A DNA stretch of 64,000 nt from Hylemonella gracilis ATCC 19624 (lineage in GTDB: Bacteria; Pseudomonadota; Gammaproteobacteria; Burkholderiales; Burkholderiaceae_C), in contig NZ_AEGR01000102.1 of NCBI RefSeq assembly GCF_000211835.1, positions 39,818 through 103,817 on the forward strand, written 5' to 3'. A model generated the notes under the pieces. It ran no database searches and was not told the DNA's origin. It saw only the letters and a program-made list of their open reading frames with translations. The translations under genes were made by a program, and so were the position numbers. Every line of letters starts with the position of its first letter. Positions within the stretch are counted from its first letter, which is position 1. This document shows, one piece after another, positions 1-9,773 of the stretch.

Positions 1-2
1 TG

Positions 3-401
3 GACCAGACCCTGGCCGCCACGGTGGACTACATGAACACCCGCAAGCAGTTCGGCGTGACGCTGGCCACCTTCCAGGCCCTGCGCCACCGCGTGGCCGA
101 CATGAAGATGCAACTCGAGTTGGCGCGCTCCATGAGTTATTACGCCAGCCTCAAACTCAACGCACCGGCCGACGAGCGCCGCAGAGCCATGGCGCGTGCC
201 AAGGTGCAACTGGGCCAGAGCATGCGTTTCATCGGTCAGCAGGCCGTGCAATTGCACGGCGGCATTGGCGTGACGGAGGAATTCATCGTGAGCCACTACT
301 TCAAGAAACTCACGCAACTGGAGCTGAGCTACGGCGACACCCTGCATGCCCTTGGCGAAGTCAGCGCGCGCATGCAGGACACGGCGGGCGTGTTCGCCTG
401 A
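3..401 (+). CDS. Acyl-CoA dehydrogenase, C-terminal fragment (cut by window edge)
   Basis: The reading frame is open from the first bases of the window to a stop at 401, so this is the 3' end of a gene that begins upstream. The visible 132 or so residues match the C-terminal helical domain of flavin-dependent acyl-CoA dehydrogenases: the segment RKQFGVTLATFQALRHR and the later QLHGGIGVTEEF are family signatures, the second contacting FAD in the tetramer. The enzyme would oxidise an acyl-CoA to an enoyl-CoA in the cytoplasm. Substrate chain length cannot be judged from this part. The next gene starts 8 bases downstream on the same strand, so the two are probably co-transcribed. Confidence 0.9.
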   Translation, partial: DQTLAATVDYMNTRKQFGVTLATFQALRHRVADMKMQLELARSMSYYASLKLNAPADERRRAMARAKVQLGQSMRFIGQQAVQLHGGIGVTEEFIVSHYFKKLTQLELSYGDTLHALGEVSARMQDTAGVFA

Positions 402-409
402 GGTCCAGC

Positions 410-1126
410 ATGGCGACCGGCGTGGCGTCTGGCATCGCATCGGCTGCCGCGTTGGCGGCCCGGGTGGATCATCTGGTGATCGCGGCCCACAGCCTGGCCC
501 AGGGCCTGGCCTGGTGCCAGGCCGTGCTGGGCGTCGAGCCTGGACCCGGCGGTGAGCACGTGCTGATGGGCACGCACAACCGGCTGTTGGCCTTGAAGGA
601 CGGCGCGCATCCGGTGGCCTACCTGGAGATCATCGCGATCAACCCGCAGGCGCCCGCACCGGACCGCCGTCGCTGGTTCGATCTGGACGACCCCACCCTG
701 CAAGCGGCCCTGCGCGAAGCACCCCGGTTGGTCCACTTCGTCGCGCAATGCGATGACGCTGCGCGGGCCTGCGCGGCCTGGTCAGCGCAAGGGATCGAGC
801 GGGGGCCGCTGCTGCGCGCTTCGCGCCAGACGGCGGATGGCCTGCTGGAATGGCAGATCACGGTGCGCGAGGACGGGCAGCGCCTGTACCACGGCGCCTT
901 GCCCACGCTGATCCAATGGGGCGAGACCCATCCCAGCGCCTCCTTGCCCGACCGCGGCCTGCGTCTGCGCGCGCTGCAGGCCACGCACCCCCAGGCCCAG
1001 GAACTGCGCGCCGCGTGCCAGGCCATCGGCTTGAGCCCACTCACCGTGGACGAGGGCCGCCCCAATCTGATCGCCGTGCTGCAAACGCCGCGCGGCGCGG
1101 TCCGGCTGGAATCCGGGGGCATTTGA
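410..1126 (+). CDS. VOC-superfamily (glyoxalase-like domain) protein
   Basis: A 238-residue protein with an N-terminal VDHLVIAAHSL motif and then a GEHVLMGTHNRLLAL segment, the pattern of the glyoxalase-like/VOC fold built from paired beta-alpha-beta-beta-beta units. VOC proteins use a metal site for isomerase, lyase or dioxygenase chemistry. The histidines near residues 20 and 52 are candidate ligands, but I cannot assign a reaction. It sits 8 bases after the acyl-CoA dehydrogenase gene, which suggests a role in acyl-CoA or branched-acid catabolism, an inference from context only. It converges on the TRAP transporter operon. Confidence 0.75.
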   Translation: MATGVASGIASAAALAARVDHLVIAAHSLAQGLAWCQAVLGVEPGPGGEHVLMGTHNRLLALKDGAHPVAYLEIIAINPQAPAPDRRRWFDLDDPTLQAALREAPRLVHFVAQCDDAARACAAWSAQGIERGPLLRASRQTADGLLEWQITVREDGQRLYHGALPTLIQWGETHPSASLPDRGLRLRALQATHPQAQELRAACQAIGLSPLTVDEGRPNLIAVLQTPRGAVRLESGGI

Positions 1127-1175
1127 CCCACCTCATCCCCAGCCATCCCCGCACGCCGACGTGGGCGGGTGAACT

Positions 1176-2459
1176 TCAAAAACCCAGTGTGTGCGGCAGC
1201 CAGGTCGACAGGGCCGGCACGAAGGTCAGCAACAGCAGGACCGCGAGGTGCGCCCAGAGAAAAGGCGGCAGCTCACGCAGCAACGCGTTCATGGGCACGC
1301 GGGTCGCAACCGAGGTCACGAAGAGCAGGCTGCCGACCGGCGGGGTGATCATGCCCAGGGTCAGGTTGACGATGACCACCATCGCGAAATGCGTGGGGTC
1401 GATCCCCAGCGCGGCGGCGATGGGGGCCAGGATGGGCACCAGGATCATCACGCCCGGCAGCGGTTCCATGAAGATGCCGAACAGCAGCAAGAGCAGGTTG
1501 ACGGCCAGCAGGAACATCCAGGGCGAGAGCTGCCAGTCGATGATGGTCTGCGACAGCGCTTGCGGCACGCCTTCCACCGTGAGCACCCAGGAAAAGGCCG
1601 CCGAGGCCGCCATCACCAGGAGGACCGAGGCCGTGAGCATGGCTGAACGCGCGGCGATGGCGGGCAGCGCCTTCCAGGACAGCGTGCGGTAGATCCACTT
1701 GCCGCAGACCAGGGCGTAGAACACGGCCACCACCGAAGCTTCGGTCGGCGTGAAGACACCGAAACGGATGCCCACGAGGATGAGCGCGATCAGCAACAGC
1801 GCGGGCAGCGCCTTGATGCTCGTCACCAGCATCTCGCGCGCCGGAGGACGCGGGTCGCCAGAACGGTAGTCGCGCGCCTTGCTGATGCGCCAGTTGACGC
1901 CGGCCATGGCCAGGGCGATCAGCAAGCCCGGCACGAATCCCGCCATGAACAGGCCGCCGACCGAGACCTGCTCGTCCTGCATGGCGTAGATGATCATGAT
2001 GATGGACGGCGGGATGATGGGGCCGACGATGGCCGTGGCCGAAGTCAGCGCCGCCGCATAGGCCCGGCCGTAACCGGCCTTGTCCATCATCTTCACCATC
2101 ATGGAGCCTGGACCGGCTGCATCCGCCAGCGCCGAGCCGGAGATGCCCGAGAACAGCGTGAGCGAGAGCACGTTGGCGTAACCCAGCCCACCGCGCAAAT
2201 GGCCGACGAACTGGGCCGCGAAGCGCAGCAATACCGCGGTCAGCGCGCCGCCCGACATCAGCTCCGCCGCCAGGATGAAGAACGGCACGGCCATCAGCGG
2301 AAAACTGTCGATGCCCGTGAACATTTCCTTGAACACCACGAGCTGCGGGTAACGCCCGCCCACGGCCACCGCCAGGGCCGCCGAAATGATCAGCGCGAAG
2401 GCGACCGGAAAACCCAAGGCCAGCAGCACGACGACGGCGATGAAGAGGGTCAGGGTCAT
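1176..2459 (-). CDS. dctM: TRAP transporter large permease (DctM family)
   Basis: This encodes the large, roughly 12-helix membrane subunit of a tripartite ATP-independent periplasmic transporter, which couples an ion gradient to uptake of an organic acid. From the ATG at 2459 the protein is 427 residues, the usual DctM length. The open frame continues upstream but that extension overlaps dctQ and lacks family character. Signatures include MAVPFFILAAELM, the SGSALADAAGPGS loop and TSATAIVGPIIPPS. It is the last gene of a minus-strand operon dctP-dctQ-dctM, 44 bases after dctQ. Substrate is not determinable from the permease; C4-dicarboxylates or other carboxylates are typical. Confidence 0.93.
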   Translation of the reverse strand: MTLTLFIAVVVLLALGFPVAFALIISAALAVAVGGRYPQLVVFKEMFTGIDSFPLMAVPFFILAAELMSGGALTAVLLRFAAQFVGHLRGGLGYANVLSLTLFSGISGSALADAAGPGSMMVKMMDKAGYGRAYAAALTSATAIVGPIIPPSIIMIIYAMQDEQVSVGGLFMAGFVPGLLIALAMAGVNWRISKARDYRSGDPRPPAREMLVTSIKALPALLLIALILVGIRFGVFTPTEASVVAVFYALVCGKWIYRTLSWKALPAIAARSAMLTASVLLVMAASAAFSWVLTVEGVPQALSQTIIDWQLSPWMFLLAVNLLLLLFGIFMEPLPGVMILVPILAPIAAALGIDPTHFAMVVIVNLTLGMITPPVGSLLFVTSVATRVPMNALLRELPPFLWAHLAVLLLLTFVPALSTWLPHTLGF

Positions 2460-2503
2460 GGTGAGAGGCGCTGGAATCGGCGAGAAACGGCGGAGGCTTC
2501 GGA

Positions 2504-3016
2504 TCAGATCGACGCGGCCGCTTCGGCGTCCATCTCGGACGACTCGGCGTGGCGGCCCTCCAGCACATAGGTCCGCGCGATGAAGAGCAGGTGCAGGAAG
2601 AGCAAGACAAAGCCCACGGGCATGGCCGCGTAGATCCACGCGAAGGGAACGCCCGTCGCCGCCGTGGTCTGGAAGCGCGTGGCCCAGACGTAGAGCGAGG
2701 CGTGGTAGGCCATGAGCAGGAAGGACAGGCCCAAGCAGGCGAGCACGAAGGCGCGCAGCCATCGCGCCCCACGGGGACCGACGGCCTGATGCAGATTGTC
2801 GATGGCCACATGCCCGCCAAAACGCAGCACAAGGCCCGCGCCCAGGAAGGTGATCCAGACCATCAGGTGGCGCGCCACCTCCTCGGCCCAGTAGATCGCG
2901 TCGCCCGTGGTGTAGCGCAGCACCACATTGGAGAAGACGATGCAGGCCATGACCAGCAGCAACACGATCAGCAGGCCGCGGTTGCAGGCGACCAGGGCAC
3001 GCTCAAGACGCTCCAT
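2504..3016 (-). CDS. dctQ: TRAP transporter small permease (DctQ family)
   Basis: A 170-residue protein with four predicted membrane helices, the architecture of DctQ, the small subunit that pairs with DctM. Helix one spans about residues 13-33, and the motif YWAEEVARHLMVWITFLGAG is typical of the family. The C-terminal tail is acidic and probably cytoplasmic. It lies between dctP and dctM on the minus strand. The 141-base gap to dctP holds a C/G-rich palindromic repeat, which may let the abundant binding protein be made in excess over the membrane subunits (inference). Confidence 0.92.
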   Translation of the reverse strand: MERLERALVACNRGLLIVLLLVMACIVFSNVVLRYTTGDAIYWAEEVARHLMVWITFLGAGLVLRFGGHVAIDNLHQAVGPRGARWLRAFVLACLGLSFLLMAYHASLYVWATRFQTTAATGVPFAWIYAAMPVGFVLLFLHLLFIARTYVLEGRHAESSEMDAEAAASI

Positions 3017-3043
3017 AGAACAATCCGCCCCTGGGCTTCGTCA

Positions 3044-3157
3044 CACCATGCCGAACTGGCACGGCCTCAAGGCGCGGACGGCCAGCCAAGGGCCGCCCCG
3101 CAGCCCAGGCCGTCGTCCCACTCAAGGAGGAAGGCGCGCAGCGACTCAGGGGGCGCT
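3044..3157 (-). repeat. C/G-rich extragenic palindromic repeat, copy 1
   Basis: Intergenic DNA between dctP and dctQ contains nested inverted repeats. Read on the minus strand it begins CCCCCTGAGTCGC immediately after the dctP stop and continues with a GGGACGACGGC segment. The same wording (CCCCCTGAGTCGC, then GGGGGACGACACC) occurs at 16256-16330. It looks like a REP-type extragenic element. Within an operon such hairpins can stabilise upstream mRNA; that role is inferred. Confidence 0.6.
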
Positions 3158-4138
3158 TCATTTCACAGCGGCGATCTGGTCCAGGGTCTGCTGGCCGAAC
3201 TTGGCCGCGTACTGCTGGTACGCCGGCGTCAGCGCGGCCTGGAACGGGGCCTTGTTCACCTGGGTCACGACGTTGACGCCGTGCGACTTGATTTCCGCCA
3301 CGCCCTTGGCCTCGACGTCGTCGACGAAATCGCGCGAAGCCTTGGCGCCGATCTTGGCGCCTTCGATGAAGGCGGTCTTCTGGGCGTCCGTCAGCCCGTT
3401 GAAAAAGGCCGGCGAGACGATCAAGGCCACCGGCGCGTAGACGTGCCCGGTCAGCGTCAAGTTCTTCTGCACCTGCCAGAGCTTGGCCGAGACGAAGACC
3501 GACAGCGGGTTTTCCTGGCCGTCGATCACGCCCTGCTGGAGCGCGCCGATCACCTCGGGCCAAGCCATGGGCGTGGGCGAAGCGCCCAGGGTGCGGAAGG
3601 CCAGCAGGTGCACCGGGTTCTCCATGGTGCGGATCTTCAGACCCTTGAGATCGGCCGGCGTGTTCACCGGCAGCTTGTTGTTGCTCAAGTGGCGAAAGCC
3701 CTGCTCACCCCAGGCCAGGGCGATCAGGCCACGCTGCTTGAATTTGTCCAGCAGCCCCTGGCCGATGGGGCCGTCAAACACCTTGCGCGCGTGCGCGGTG
3801 TCGCGGAACAGGAAGGGAACGTCCACCACGCCGACCTCGGGCACGAAGTTGCTGAGCGCGCCGGTGGAGACCAGGATGGCTTCGATGGTGCCGAGCTGCA
3901 GACCCTCGATCAGCTCGCGTTCGCCGCCCAAGGCGCTGGCGGGAAACTGCTGGACCTTGAAGGCGTTGTTCGTGGCTTTTTCGACATGGGCCGCCCAGGC
4001 TTGGGCGCCCGCGCCGTAATGGGAGTTGAGCGCCAAAGCGTAGGCCATCTTGACCGGCTTGGCCGTCTGGGCTTGGGCCAGCCCCGTGCCGGCCAGCAAG
4101 GCCAGGGCGGCGGCGGTGAAGGTACGGCGTGCAAACAT
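3158..4138 (-). CDS. dctP: TRAP transporter periplasmic solute-binding protein (DctP family)
   Basis: A 326-residue extracytoplasmic substrate receptor. The chosen ATG (4138) gives a classic signal peptide, positive MFARR followed by a hydrophobic stretch ending AQAQ at about residue 22. A GAGGAGA ribosome site lies 5' of it, and an upstream in-frame ATG would add 45 non-family residues. The mature part shows DctP features: GERELIEGLQLGTIE, the conserved LKIRTMENP strand whose arginine binds the ligand carboxylate, and GVIDGQENP. It captures the solute in the periplasm for DctQM. It heads the operon, with about 195 bases upstream that should contain the promoter. Confidence 0.94.
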   Translation of the reverse strand: MFARRTFTAAALALLAGTGLAQAQTAKPVKMAYALALNSHYGAGAQAWAAHVEKATNNAFKVQQFPASALGGERELIEGLQLGTIEAILVSTGALSNFVPEVGVVDVPFLFRDTAHARKVFDGPIGQGLLDKFKQRGLIALAWGEQGFRHLSNNKLPVNTPADLKGLKIRTMENPVHLLAFRTLGASPTPMAWPEVIGALQQGVIDGQENPLSVFVSAKLWQVQKNLTLTGHVYAPVALIVSPAFFNGLTDAQKTAFIEGAKIGAKASRDFVDDVEAKGVAEIKSHGVNVVTQVNKAPFQAALTPAYQQYAAKFGQQTLDQIAAVK

Positions 4139-4333
4139 TGGAAGGTCTCCTCGTTCCTGGGTTTTTGTGTGAATGGTCTCGGTCTCTTGGCGCTTGCTAG
4201 CGTGCCAGACAAGGCTTTGTCTCATCGCGGGTTGTTTCCGGGCGTGGGAAAAACAAACGGCCTGTCGCGTCACGCGAAGGCCGGATTGTAGGGGCCGCCT
4301 CGAACGGGGCGGAGCCGATGTCGGGGGGCGCCG

Positions 4334-4891
4334 TCAGGCCAACAAGCGGGAAGATTTGGGCACGTGCGCCATCAGGAACTCCATCTGGTCAGCCAAGATG
4401 CGGCGGTTGCGCAGGATGAAGTCTTCCCACAGGCTGGGCACGTAGGGCGTGTACAGCAAAGGCATGTCCGCTTGCTCGGGCGTGCGGCTGCTCTTGCGGT
4501 GGTTGCAGGCGCGGCAGGCGGTGACCACGTTCATCCAGGTGTCGATGCCGTTCTGAGCGAAGGGAATGATGTGCTCGCGCGTGAGCTCGTCTTCATGGAA
4601 ATGCTCGCCACAGTAGGCGCAGACATTGCGGTCGCGAGCGAAGAGCTTGGAATTGGTCAAGCTCGGACGCAGGTCGAAGGGATTGATGTTGGGGACGCCC
4701 TTGGTGCCAATGATGCTGTTGACCGTGACCACGGACTGCAGGCCCGTGATGGCGTTGTGCCCGCCGCGGAAGACGGCCACCTCACCGCCTGCCTCCCAGC
4801 GCACCTCGTCGGCGGCATAGTGCAGCACCGCTTCCTCCAGCGAAATCCAGGACTGGGGCAGTCCCTGGGCCGAGAGCTTAAGAACCTTCAA
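4334..4891 (-). CDS. HNH endonuclease family protein
   Basis: A 185-residue protein with a zinc-ribbon HNH domain in its second half. A CAYCG pair precedes EHIIPFAQNG, and a TACRACNHRK segment supplies the second cysteine pair, so the metal site looks intact. The N-terminal part (KVLKLSAQGLPQSWISLEEA) recurs in a chromosomal HNH group found in many proteobacteria, so it is not an obvious homing or phage enzyme. I place the start at TTG 4891, six bases after an AGGAGG; the adjacent GTG at 4894 is only three bases from that site. Its biological target is unknown. Confidence 0.85.
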   Translation of the reverse strand: MKVLKLSAQGLPQSWISLEEAVLHYAADEVRWEAGGEVAVFRGGHNAITGLQSVVTVNSIIGTKGVPNINPFDLRPSLTNSKLFARDRNVCAYCGEHFHEDELTREHIIPFAQNGIDTWMNVVTACRACNHRKSSRTPEQADMPLLYTPYVPSLWEDFILRNRRILADQMEFLMAHVPKSSRLLA

Positions 4892-5064
4892 CACGTGCCT
4901 CCTGATGGTCAAACCAAGCCAGCAAACGGGAATTTCGGGCAATGCGACAATATACCCCCAATTCGTGAACGTGGCGCCACAGAACCCTTTGACGGCCCGC
5001 CATTGCAAGCCGCGACGCTATCAAAACCGTATCAACCCGCAACGGTCCCACGACCGTCCCCGCC

Positions 5065-6183
5065 TTGAAAATCTTTCGCGGTTTCCACCATCCAGGCCTG
5101 GCCGGCGCGCCAGCGCCCGAGGAATCAGGCGGCCGGCCCATCGGCACCGCCGTCACCATCGGCAACTTCGATGGCGTGCACCGGGGCCACCAGGCCATGC
5201 TGGCATTGCTGCGCAGCGAGGCCGAACAGCGCGGCATGCGCAGTTGCGTGCTGACGTTCGAACCGCACCCGCGTGACTACTTCGCCGCGCAGGCACGCAA
5301 GCCGGAATTGGCGCCCGCGCGCATCTCCACCCTGCGCGACAAACTGGCCGACTTGCGTCGGGCGGGGATCGATCAGGTGGTCGTGCTGCCGTTTGACTCC
5401 CGGCTGTCCACACTCTCGCCCCAGGCCTTCATCGACGACGTGCTGCTGCGCGGCCTCAACACCCGTTACCTGCTGGTGGGCGACGACTTCCGCTTCGGCG
5501 CCCGGCGCGCGGGCGACTACGCACTGCTCGACGCCGCCGGTCAGGCCCAGGGCTTCGATGTCGCGCGCATGAACAGCTACGAAGTGCACGTGCCCGGTCC
5601 GACGCCCGGCGGCGCCAGCCAACGGGTGTCCAGCTCCCTGGTGCGCGCCGCCCTGGCCGAAGGCCGCATGGACGACGCAGCCAAGCTGTTGGGCCGGCCC
5701 TACCACATCAGTGGTCACGTGCTGCATGGCCGTAAGCTCGGGCGCGAACTGGGCAAGAACCTGGGGCCGAACGCACCGGGCGGTGGCCAGGGCTTTCGCA
5801 CGCTCAATCTGCGCTTCGCGCACTGGAAACCCGCCGCCAGCGGCATCTTCGCCGTGCAGGTGCACGGCCTGACCAGCAGCGCAGAGGCGCCATTGCGGGG
5901 CGTGGCCAATCTGGGCGTGCGGCCGTCCCTGGACCCGAGCGACGTGAACGGGGGCCGAGTGCTGCTGGAAACCCATGTCTTCGACTGGCCCGCCGAACTG
6001 GGCCTCGAAGGGGGCTACGGTAAAATCATTCGCGTGGAACTGCTGCACAAACTGCACGACGAACTGAAGTACGACAGCCTGGACGCCCTGCAAGCGGGCA
6101 TCGCCCAGGACTGTGAGCACGCCCGTGCCTGGTTCGCCACCCACACCCAGACGCGCCGCCAGACCACGCGCGACCGAATTTGA
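5065..6183 (+). CDS. ribF: Bifunctional riboflavin kinase / FAD synthetase
   Basis: A 372-residue cytoplasmic enzyme that phosphorylates riboflavin to FMN and adenylates FMN to FAD. The N-terminal nucleotidyltransferase domain (about 1-190) carries [13 protein letters not shown], whose GxxHxGH-type motif binds ATP, and the [14 protein letters not shown] segment. The C-terminal kinase domain (about 195-350) has [14 protein letters not shown] and the [11 protein letters not shown] motif. The apparent start is TTG at 5065, which gives the expected family N-terminus MKIFRGF. No ATG lies nearby. It precedes ileS and lspA, the classical ribF-ileS-lspA order. I saw no FMN riboswitch upstream. Confidence 0.96.
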   Translation: MKIFRGFHHPGLAGAPAPEESGGRPIGTAVTIGNFDGVHRGHQAMLALLRSEAEQRGMRSCVLTFEPHPRDYFAAQARKPELAPARISTLRDKLADLRRAGIDQVVVLPFDSRLSTLSPQAFIDDVLLRGLNTRYLLVGDDFRFGARRAGDYALLDAAGQAQGFDVARMNSYEVHVPGPTPGGASQRVSSSLVRAALAEGRMDDAAKLLGRPYHISGHVLHGRKLGRELGKNLGPNAPGGGQGFRTLNLRFAHWKPAASGIFAVQVHGLTSSAEAPLRGVANLGVRPSLDPSDVNGGRVLLETHVFDWPAELGLEGGYGKIIRVELLHKLHDELKYDSLDALQAGIAQDCEHARAWFATHTQTRRQTTRDRI

Positions 6184-6331
6184 CCGGCGGCCGGTTCCCG
6201 GCGAGCCAAAGGCGCACAGGCGCCAGCGCCGCTGGGTCATTCGCCGACTGTCCCGCCAGCCCGATCCATTCTGTCCGCCCGGTCCCCGTCACGGACGCCG
6301 GACCCGCCCTCTGACTTTTCCCCGCCGTCCC

Positions 6332-9193
6332 ATGTCTGAACAAAGCCCCGATCTCCGCAGCACCCTCAACCTGCCCGACACGTCCTTCCCCATGCGCGGC
6401 GACCTGCCCAAGCGCGAACCCGCCTGGGTGGAGGAATGGAACGCCAAGGAAGGTGACGCGGGTCTCTACAAGCGCCTGCGCGTGGCCCGGGCGGGCAAGC
6501 CCAAATTCATCCTGCACGACGGTCCACCCTACGCGAATGGCCAGCTGCACATGGGCCACGCGGTCAACAAAATCCTCAAGGACATGATCACCAAGGCGCG
6601 CCAGCTTGAAGGCTATGACGCGCTGTACACGCCGGGCTGGGACTGCCACGGTCTGCCGATCGAAAACGCCATCGAGAAGAAGTTTGGCCGCAACCTGAGC
6701 CGCGACGACATGCAGGCCAAGAGCCGCGCCTTCGCCACCGAGCAGATCGCGCAGCAGATGGCCGACTTCAAGCGCCTGGGCGTGCTGGGCGAATGGGACC
6801 GGCCTTACAAGACCATGAATTACGCCAACGAGGCGGGCGAGATCCGCGCCTTCAAGCGCGTGATCGAGCGCGGCTTCGTCTATCGCGGCCTCAAGCCCGT
6901 GTACTGGTGCTTCGACTGCGGCTCCTCGCTGGCCGAGTTCGAGATCGAATACGCCGACAAGCAGAGCGAGACCATCGATGTGGCCTTCAAGGCCCACGAC
7001 CCGGCCAAGCTCGCGGCGGCCTTCGGCCTGCCGGCCCTGCGCCAGGACGCCTACATCGTCATCTGGACCACCACCGCGTGGACCATCCCGGCCAACCAGG
7101 CGCTCAACCTCAACCCCGAGTTGCCCTACGCCCTGGTGGACACCGAGCGTGGCCTGTACATCGTGGCCGAGTCCCTGGTCGAGTCCTGCATGACGCGCTG
7201 GGGCCTGCAAGGTCAGGTGCTGGCCGTGGTGCCGGGTGAAAAGCTCGCCGCGCTGGAATTCGAGCATCCGCTGCACGACGTGGACGCCGGCTACCGCCGC
7301 GTGTCACCGGTCTACCTGGCCGAGTACGCCACCGCCACCGACGGCACGGGTATCGTGCACTCGGCGCCCGCTTATGGCCTGGACGACTTCAACTCCTGCG
7401 TATCGCACGGCATGAAGTACGAGGACATCCTCAACCCGGTTCAGGGCAACGGCGTCTACGCGGCCGACTTGGCGCTGTTCGGCGGCCAGCACATCTGGAA
7501 GGCCGTTCCGGTGATCATCGAGGCGCTGAAGAACGCGGACCGCCTGCTGCACACCACCACCATCACCCACAGCTACCCGCATTGCTGGCGGCACAAGACG
7601 CCGGTGATCTACCGCGCCGCCGCGCAGTGGTTCATCCGCATGGACGAGGGCGAGGGCGTGTTCACCAAGGCGGGCGACAAGCCGGTCAAGACCCTGCGCC
7701 AGCTCGCGCTGGACGCCATCGAGCAGACCAGCTTCTACCCCGCCAACGGCAAGGCGCGCCTGCACGACATGATCGCCAACCGGCCCGACTGGTGCATCTC
7801 GCGCCAGCGCAGCTGGGGCGTGCCCATCCCCTTCTTCCTGCACAAGGCCACGGGCGAGCTGCACCCGCGCACGATGGAGATCCTGGACCAGGCCGCGGCC
7901 ATCGTCGAACAGGGCGGCATCGAGGCCTGGAGCCGCGTGACGACGGCAGAAATTTTGGGCGCCGCCGACGCGCCCCACTACGACAAGAGCAGCGACATCC
8001 TGGAAGTCTGGTTCGACTCGGGCTCGACCTTCTGGCACGTGCTGCGCGGCACGCACGCGCCGGGTTTCCACGAAACCGGCCCCGAAGCCGACCTCTACCT
8101 CGAAGGCCACGACCAGCACCGCGGCTGGTTCCACAGCTCCCTGCTGCTGGCCTGCGCCATCTACGGCCGCGCGCCCTATAAGGGGTTGCTGACCCACGGC
8201 TTCACCGTCGACGCGCAGGGGCGCAAGATGAGCAAGTCGCTGGGCAACGGCATCGACCCGATGGAGATGAGCAAGAAGCTCGGGGCGGAAATCATCCGCC
8301 TCTGGGTCGCGGCCTCCGACTACTCGGGCGACATCGCGGGCGACGACAAGATCCTGGCGCGCGTGGTGGACGGCTACCGCCGCATCCGCAACACCCTGCG
8401 CTTCTTGCTGGCCAACATCAGCGATTTCGACCCGGCCAAGGATGCCGTGCCAGCCGATCAACTGCTGGAAATCGACCGCTACGCGCTGGCGCGGGCGGCC
8501 GAGCTGCAGGCGGAAATCCTCGATCACTTCAACAAATACGAGTTCCACCCGGTGGTGGCCAAGCTGCAGCTCTACTGCTCGGAAGACCTGGGCGGTTTCT
8601 ACCTGGACGTGCTGAAGGACCGGCTCTACACGACGGCGCCGAAGTCCCTGGCGCGCCGCAGCGCCCAGACCGCGCTGCACCAGATCACCCACGCCATGCT
8701 GCGCTGGATGGCGCCTTTTCTGTCCTTCACGGCGGAAGAGGCTTGGAAGATCGTTGGACAGCCGGAAACCGGCCATGACTCCATCTTTTTCGAGACCTTC
8801 CGCAGCTTCCCCGCGCCGGACTCGGCACTGCTGGGCAAGTGGCAGCGACTGCGCGAGATCCGTGATGTGGTGAACAAGGAGATCGAAGCGCTGCGCGCTG
8901 AAGGCAAGGTGGGTGCCTCGCTGCAAGCCGAAGTCGCGCTGAGCGCGAACGCCGCCGACCATGCGCTGCTGGCCAGTCTGGGCGAAGACCTGAAGTTCGT
9001 CTTCATCAGCTCGGCGGTGACGCTGCAATCTGGTGCCGACTTTGCCGTGCATGTCGCGCCCAGCTCCGCCACCAAATGCGAACGCTGCTGGCACTACCGC
9101 GATGACGTGGGCCAGGACTCCGCCCACCCCACGCTGTGCGGCCGTTGCACGAGCAACCTCTTTGGCTCGGGTGAAAAACGCCTGTTTGCCTGA
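6332..9193 (+). CDS. ileS: Isoleucyl-tRNA synthetase
   Basis: A 953-residue class I aminoacyl-tRNA synthetase charging tRNA-Ile, with editing of valine. The HIGH-type motif appears as HMGH within [16 protein letters not shown] (residues 66-80) and KMSKS at 632-636. The C-terminus has two CxxC pairs (CERCWHYR and [10 protein letters not shown]) forming the zinc site of bacterial IleRS. The CP1 editing domain lies between, including [18 protein letters not shown] 6332 gives the usual N-terminus; the open frame extends upstream into ribF but that part is not conserved protein. Length agrees with E. coli IleRS (938). Confidence 0.97.
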   Translation: MSEQSPDLRSTLNLPDTSFPMRGDLPKREPAWVEEWNAKEGDAGLYKRLRVARAGKPKFILHDGPPYANGQLHMGHAVNKILKDMITKARQLEGYDALYTPGWDCHGLPIENAIEKKFGRNLSRDDMQAKSRAFATEQIAQQMADFKRLGVLGEWDRPYKTMNYANEAGEIRAFKRVIERGFVYRGLKPVYWCFDCGSSLAEFEIEYADKQSETIDVAFKAHDPAKLAAAFGLPALRQDAYIVIWTTTAWTIPANQALNLNPELPYALVDTERGLYIVAESLVESCMTRWGLQGQVLAVVPGEKLAALEFEHPLHDVDAGYRRVSPVYLAEYATATDGTGIVHSAPAYGLDDFNSCVSHGMKYEDILNPVQGNGVYAADLALFGGQHIWKAVPVIIEALKNADRLLHTTTITHSYPHCWRHKTPVIYRAAAQWFIRMDEGEGVFTKAGDKPVKTLRQLALDAIEQTSFYPANGKARLHDMIANRPDWCISRQRSWGVPIPFFLHKATGELHPRTMEILDQAAAIVEQGGIEAWSRVTTAEILGAADAPHYDKSSDILEVWFDSGSTFWHVLRGTHAPGFHETGPEADLYLEGHDQHRGWFHSSLLLACAIYGRAPYKGLLTHGFTVDAQGRKMSKSLGNGIDPMEMSKKLGAEIIRLWVAASDYSGDIAGDDKILARVVDGYRRIRNTLRFLLANISDFDPAKDAVPADQLLEIDRYALARAAELQAEILDHFNKYEFHPVVAKLQLYCSEDLGGFYLDVLKDRLYTTAPKSLARRSAQTALHQITHAMLRWMAPFLSFTAEEAWKIVGQPETGHDSIFFETFRSFPAPDSALLGKWQRLREIRDVVNKEIEALRAEGKVGASLQAEVALSANAADHALLASLGEDLKFVFISSAVTLQSGADFAVHVAPSSATKCERCWHYRDDVGQDSAHPTLCGRCTSNLFGSGEKRLFA

Positions 9194-9233
9194 ACCACTG
9201 AACCTGAAACTCAACCTCAACGCGAAAGTACCC

Positions 9234-9722
9234 ATGTCCACCCGTGGAAGCCAAGGCCTGCTGCAGTGGCTCGGCGTCGCCGCCCTGACCCTGCTGCTCG
9301 ATCAGTTCACCAAGCTGCTGATCCTGATGAACTACAACTACGGTCAAGCCACCTACGTGACCGACTGGTTGAACATCGTGCGCGTGCACAACCGCGGCGC
9401 GGCCTTCTCCTTCCTCGCCAACGCCGACGGCTGGCAGCGCTGGTTCTTCATCGTGCTGGGCGTCGTCGCCGTGCTGTTCATGGTCTACCTGCTGCTCAGC
9501 CACGCGGGCCAGCGCCTCTTCTGCTTCGCCCTGGCCCTGTTGATGGGCGGTGCCGTGGGCAATGTGCTGGACCGGCTGATCCATGGCTACGTGGTGGACA
9601 TGATCGATTTCCACATCGGACGCTGGCATTTCCCTGCCTTCAACCTCGCTGACTCGGCCTTGACGCTGGGCGTGGTCTTCCTGCTGATTGACGAACTGCG
9701 CCGCGTGCGGCGCACCCGGTAA
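9234..9722 (+). CDS. lspA: Lipoprotein signal peptidase (signal peptidase II)
   Basis: A 162-residue inner-membrane aspartic protease that cleaves prolipoprotein signal peptides next to the lipid-modified cysteine. Four hydrophobic helices are visible. Both catalytic aspartates are present: one in GNVLDRL and the other in FNLADS, after the conserved VDMIDFHIG turn. The start at ATG 9234 follows ileS by 40 bases; a longer frame would overlap ileS. Conserved neighbours ribF and ileS support the call. Two lipoprotein-related systems in this window (lolCD, and the MetQ family) would connect to its substrates. Confidence 0.96.
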   Translation: MSTRGSQGLLQWLGVAALTLLLDQFTKLLILMNYNYGQATYVTDWLNIVRVHNRGAAFSFLANADGWQRWFFIVLGVVAVLFMVYLLLSHAGQRLFCFALALLMGGAVGNVLDRLIHGYVVDMIDFHIGRWHFPAFNLADSALTLGVVFLLIDELRRVRRTR

Positions 9723-9773
9723 ACCGTGCCCGGGGCGTGCTTCGAAGGCGTATAGTTTCAGGTCCTTCGTCCT

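Noticed and set aside
4334..4891. HNH endonuclease as part of a homing element or retroelement.
   Set aside because: No intron, intein or repeats flank it, and its N-terminal half matches a stand-alone chromosomal HNH group.
4892..5064. Possible FMN riboswitch upstream of ribF.
   Set aside because: The leader lacks the conserved RFN-element words and stem arrangement; bifunctional ribF in this gene order is usually not riboswitch-controlled.
7304..9241. A long open frame antisense to ileS and lspA (about 645 codons).
   Set aside because: It lies wholly opposite a well-conserved synthetase gene, has low-complexity His/Arg/Gln/Val-rich composition and no family motif. Such frames are expected in GC-rich DNA. 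The same reasoning removes long antisense frames opposite dctM, dctP, the chemoreceptors, petB and the metal-centre protein gene.
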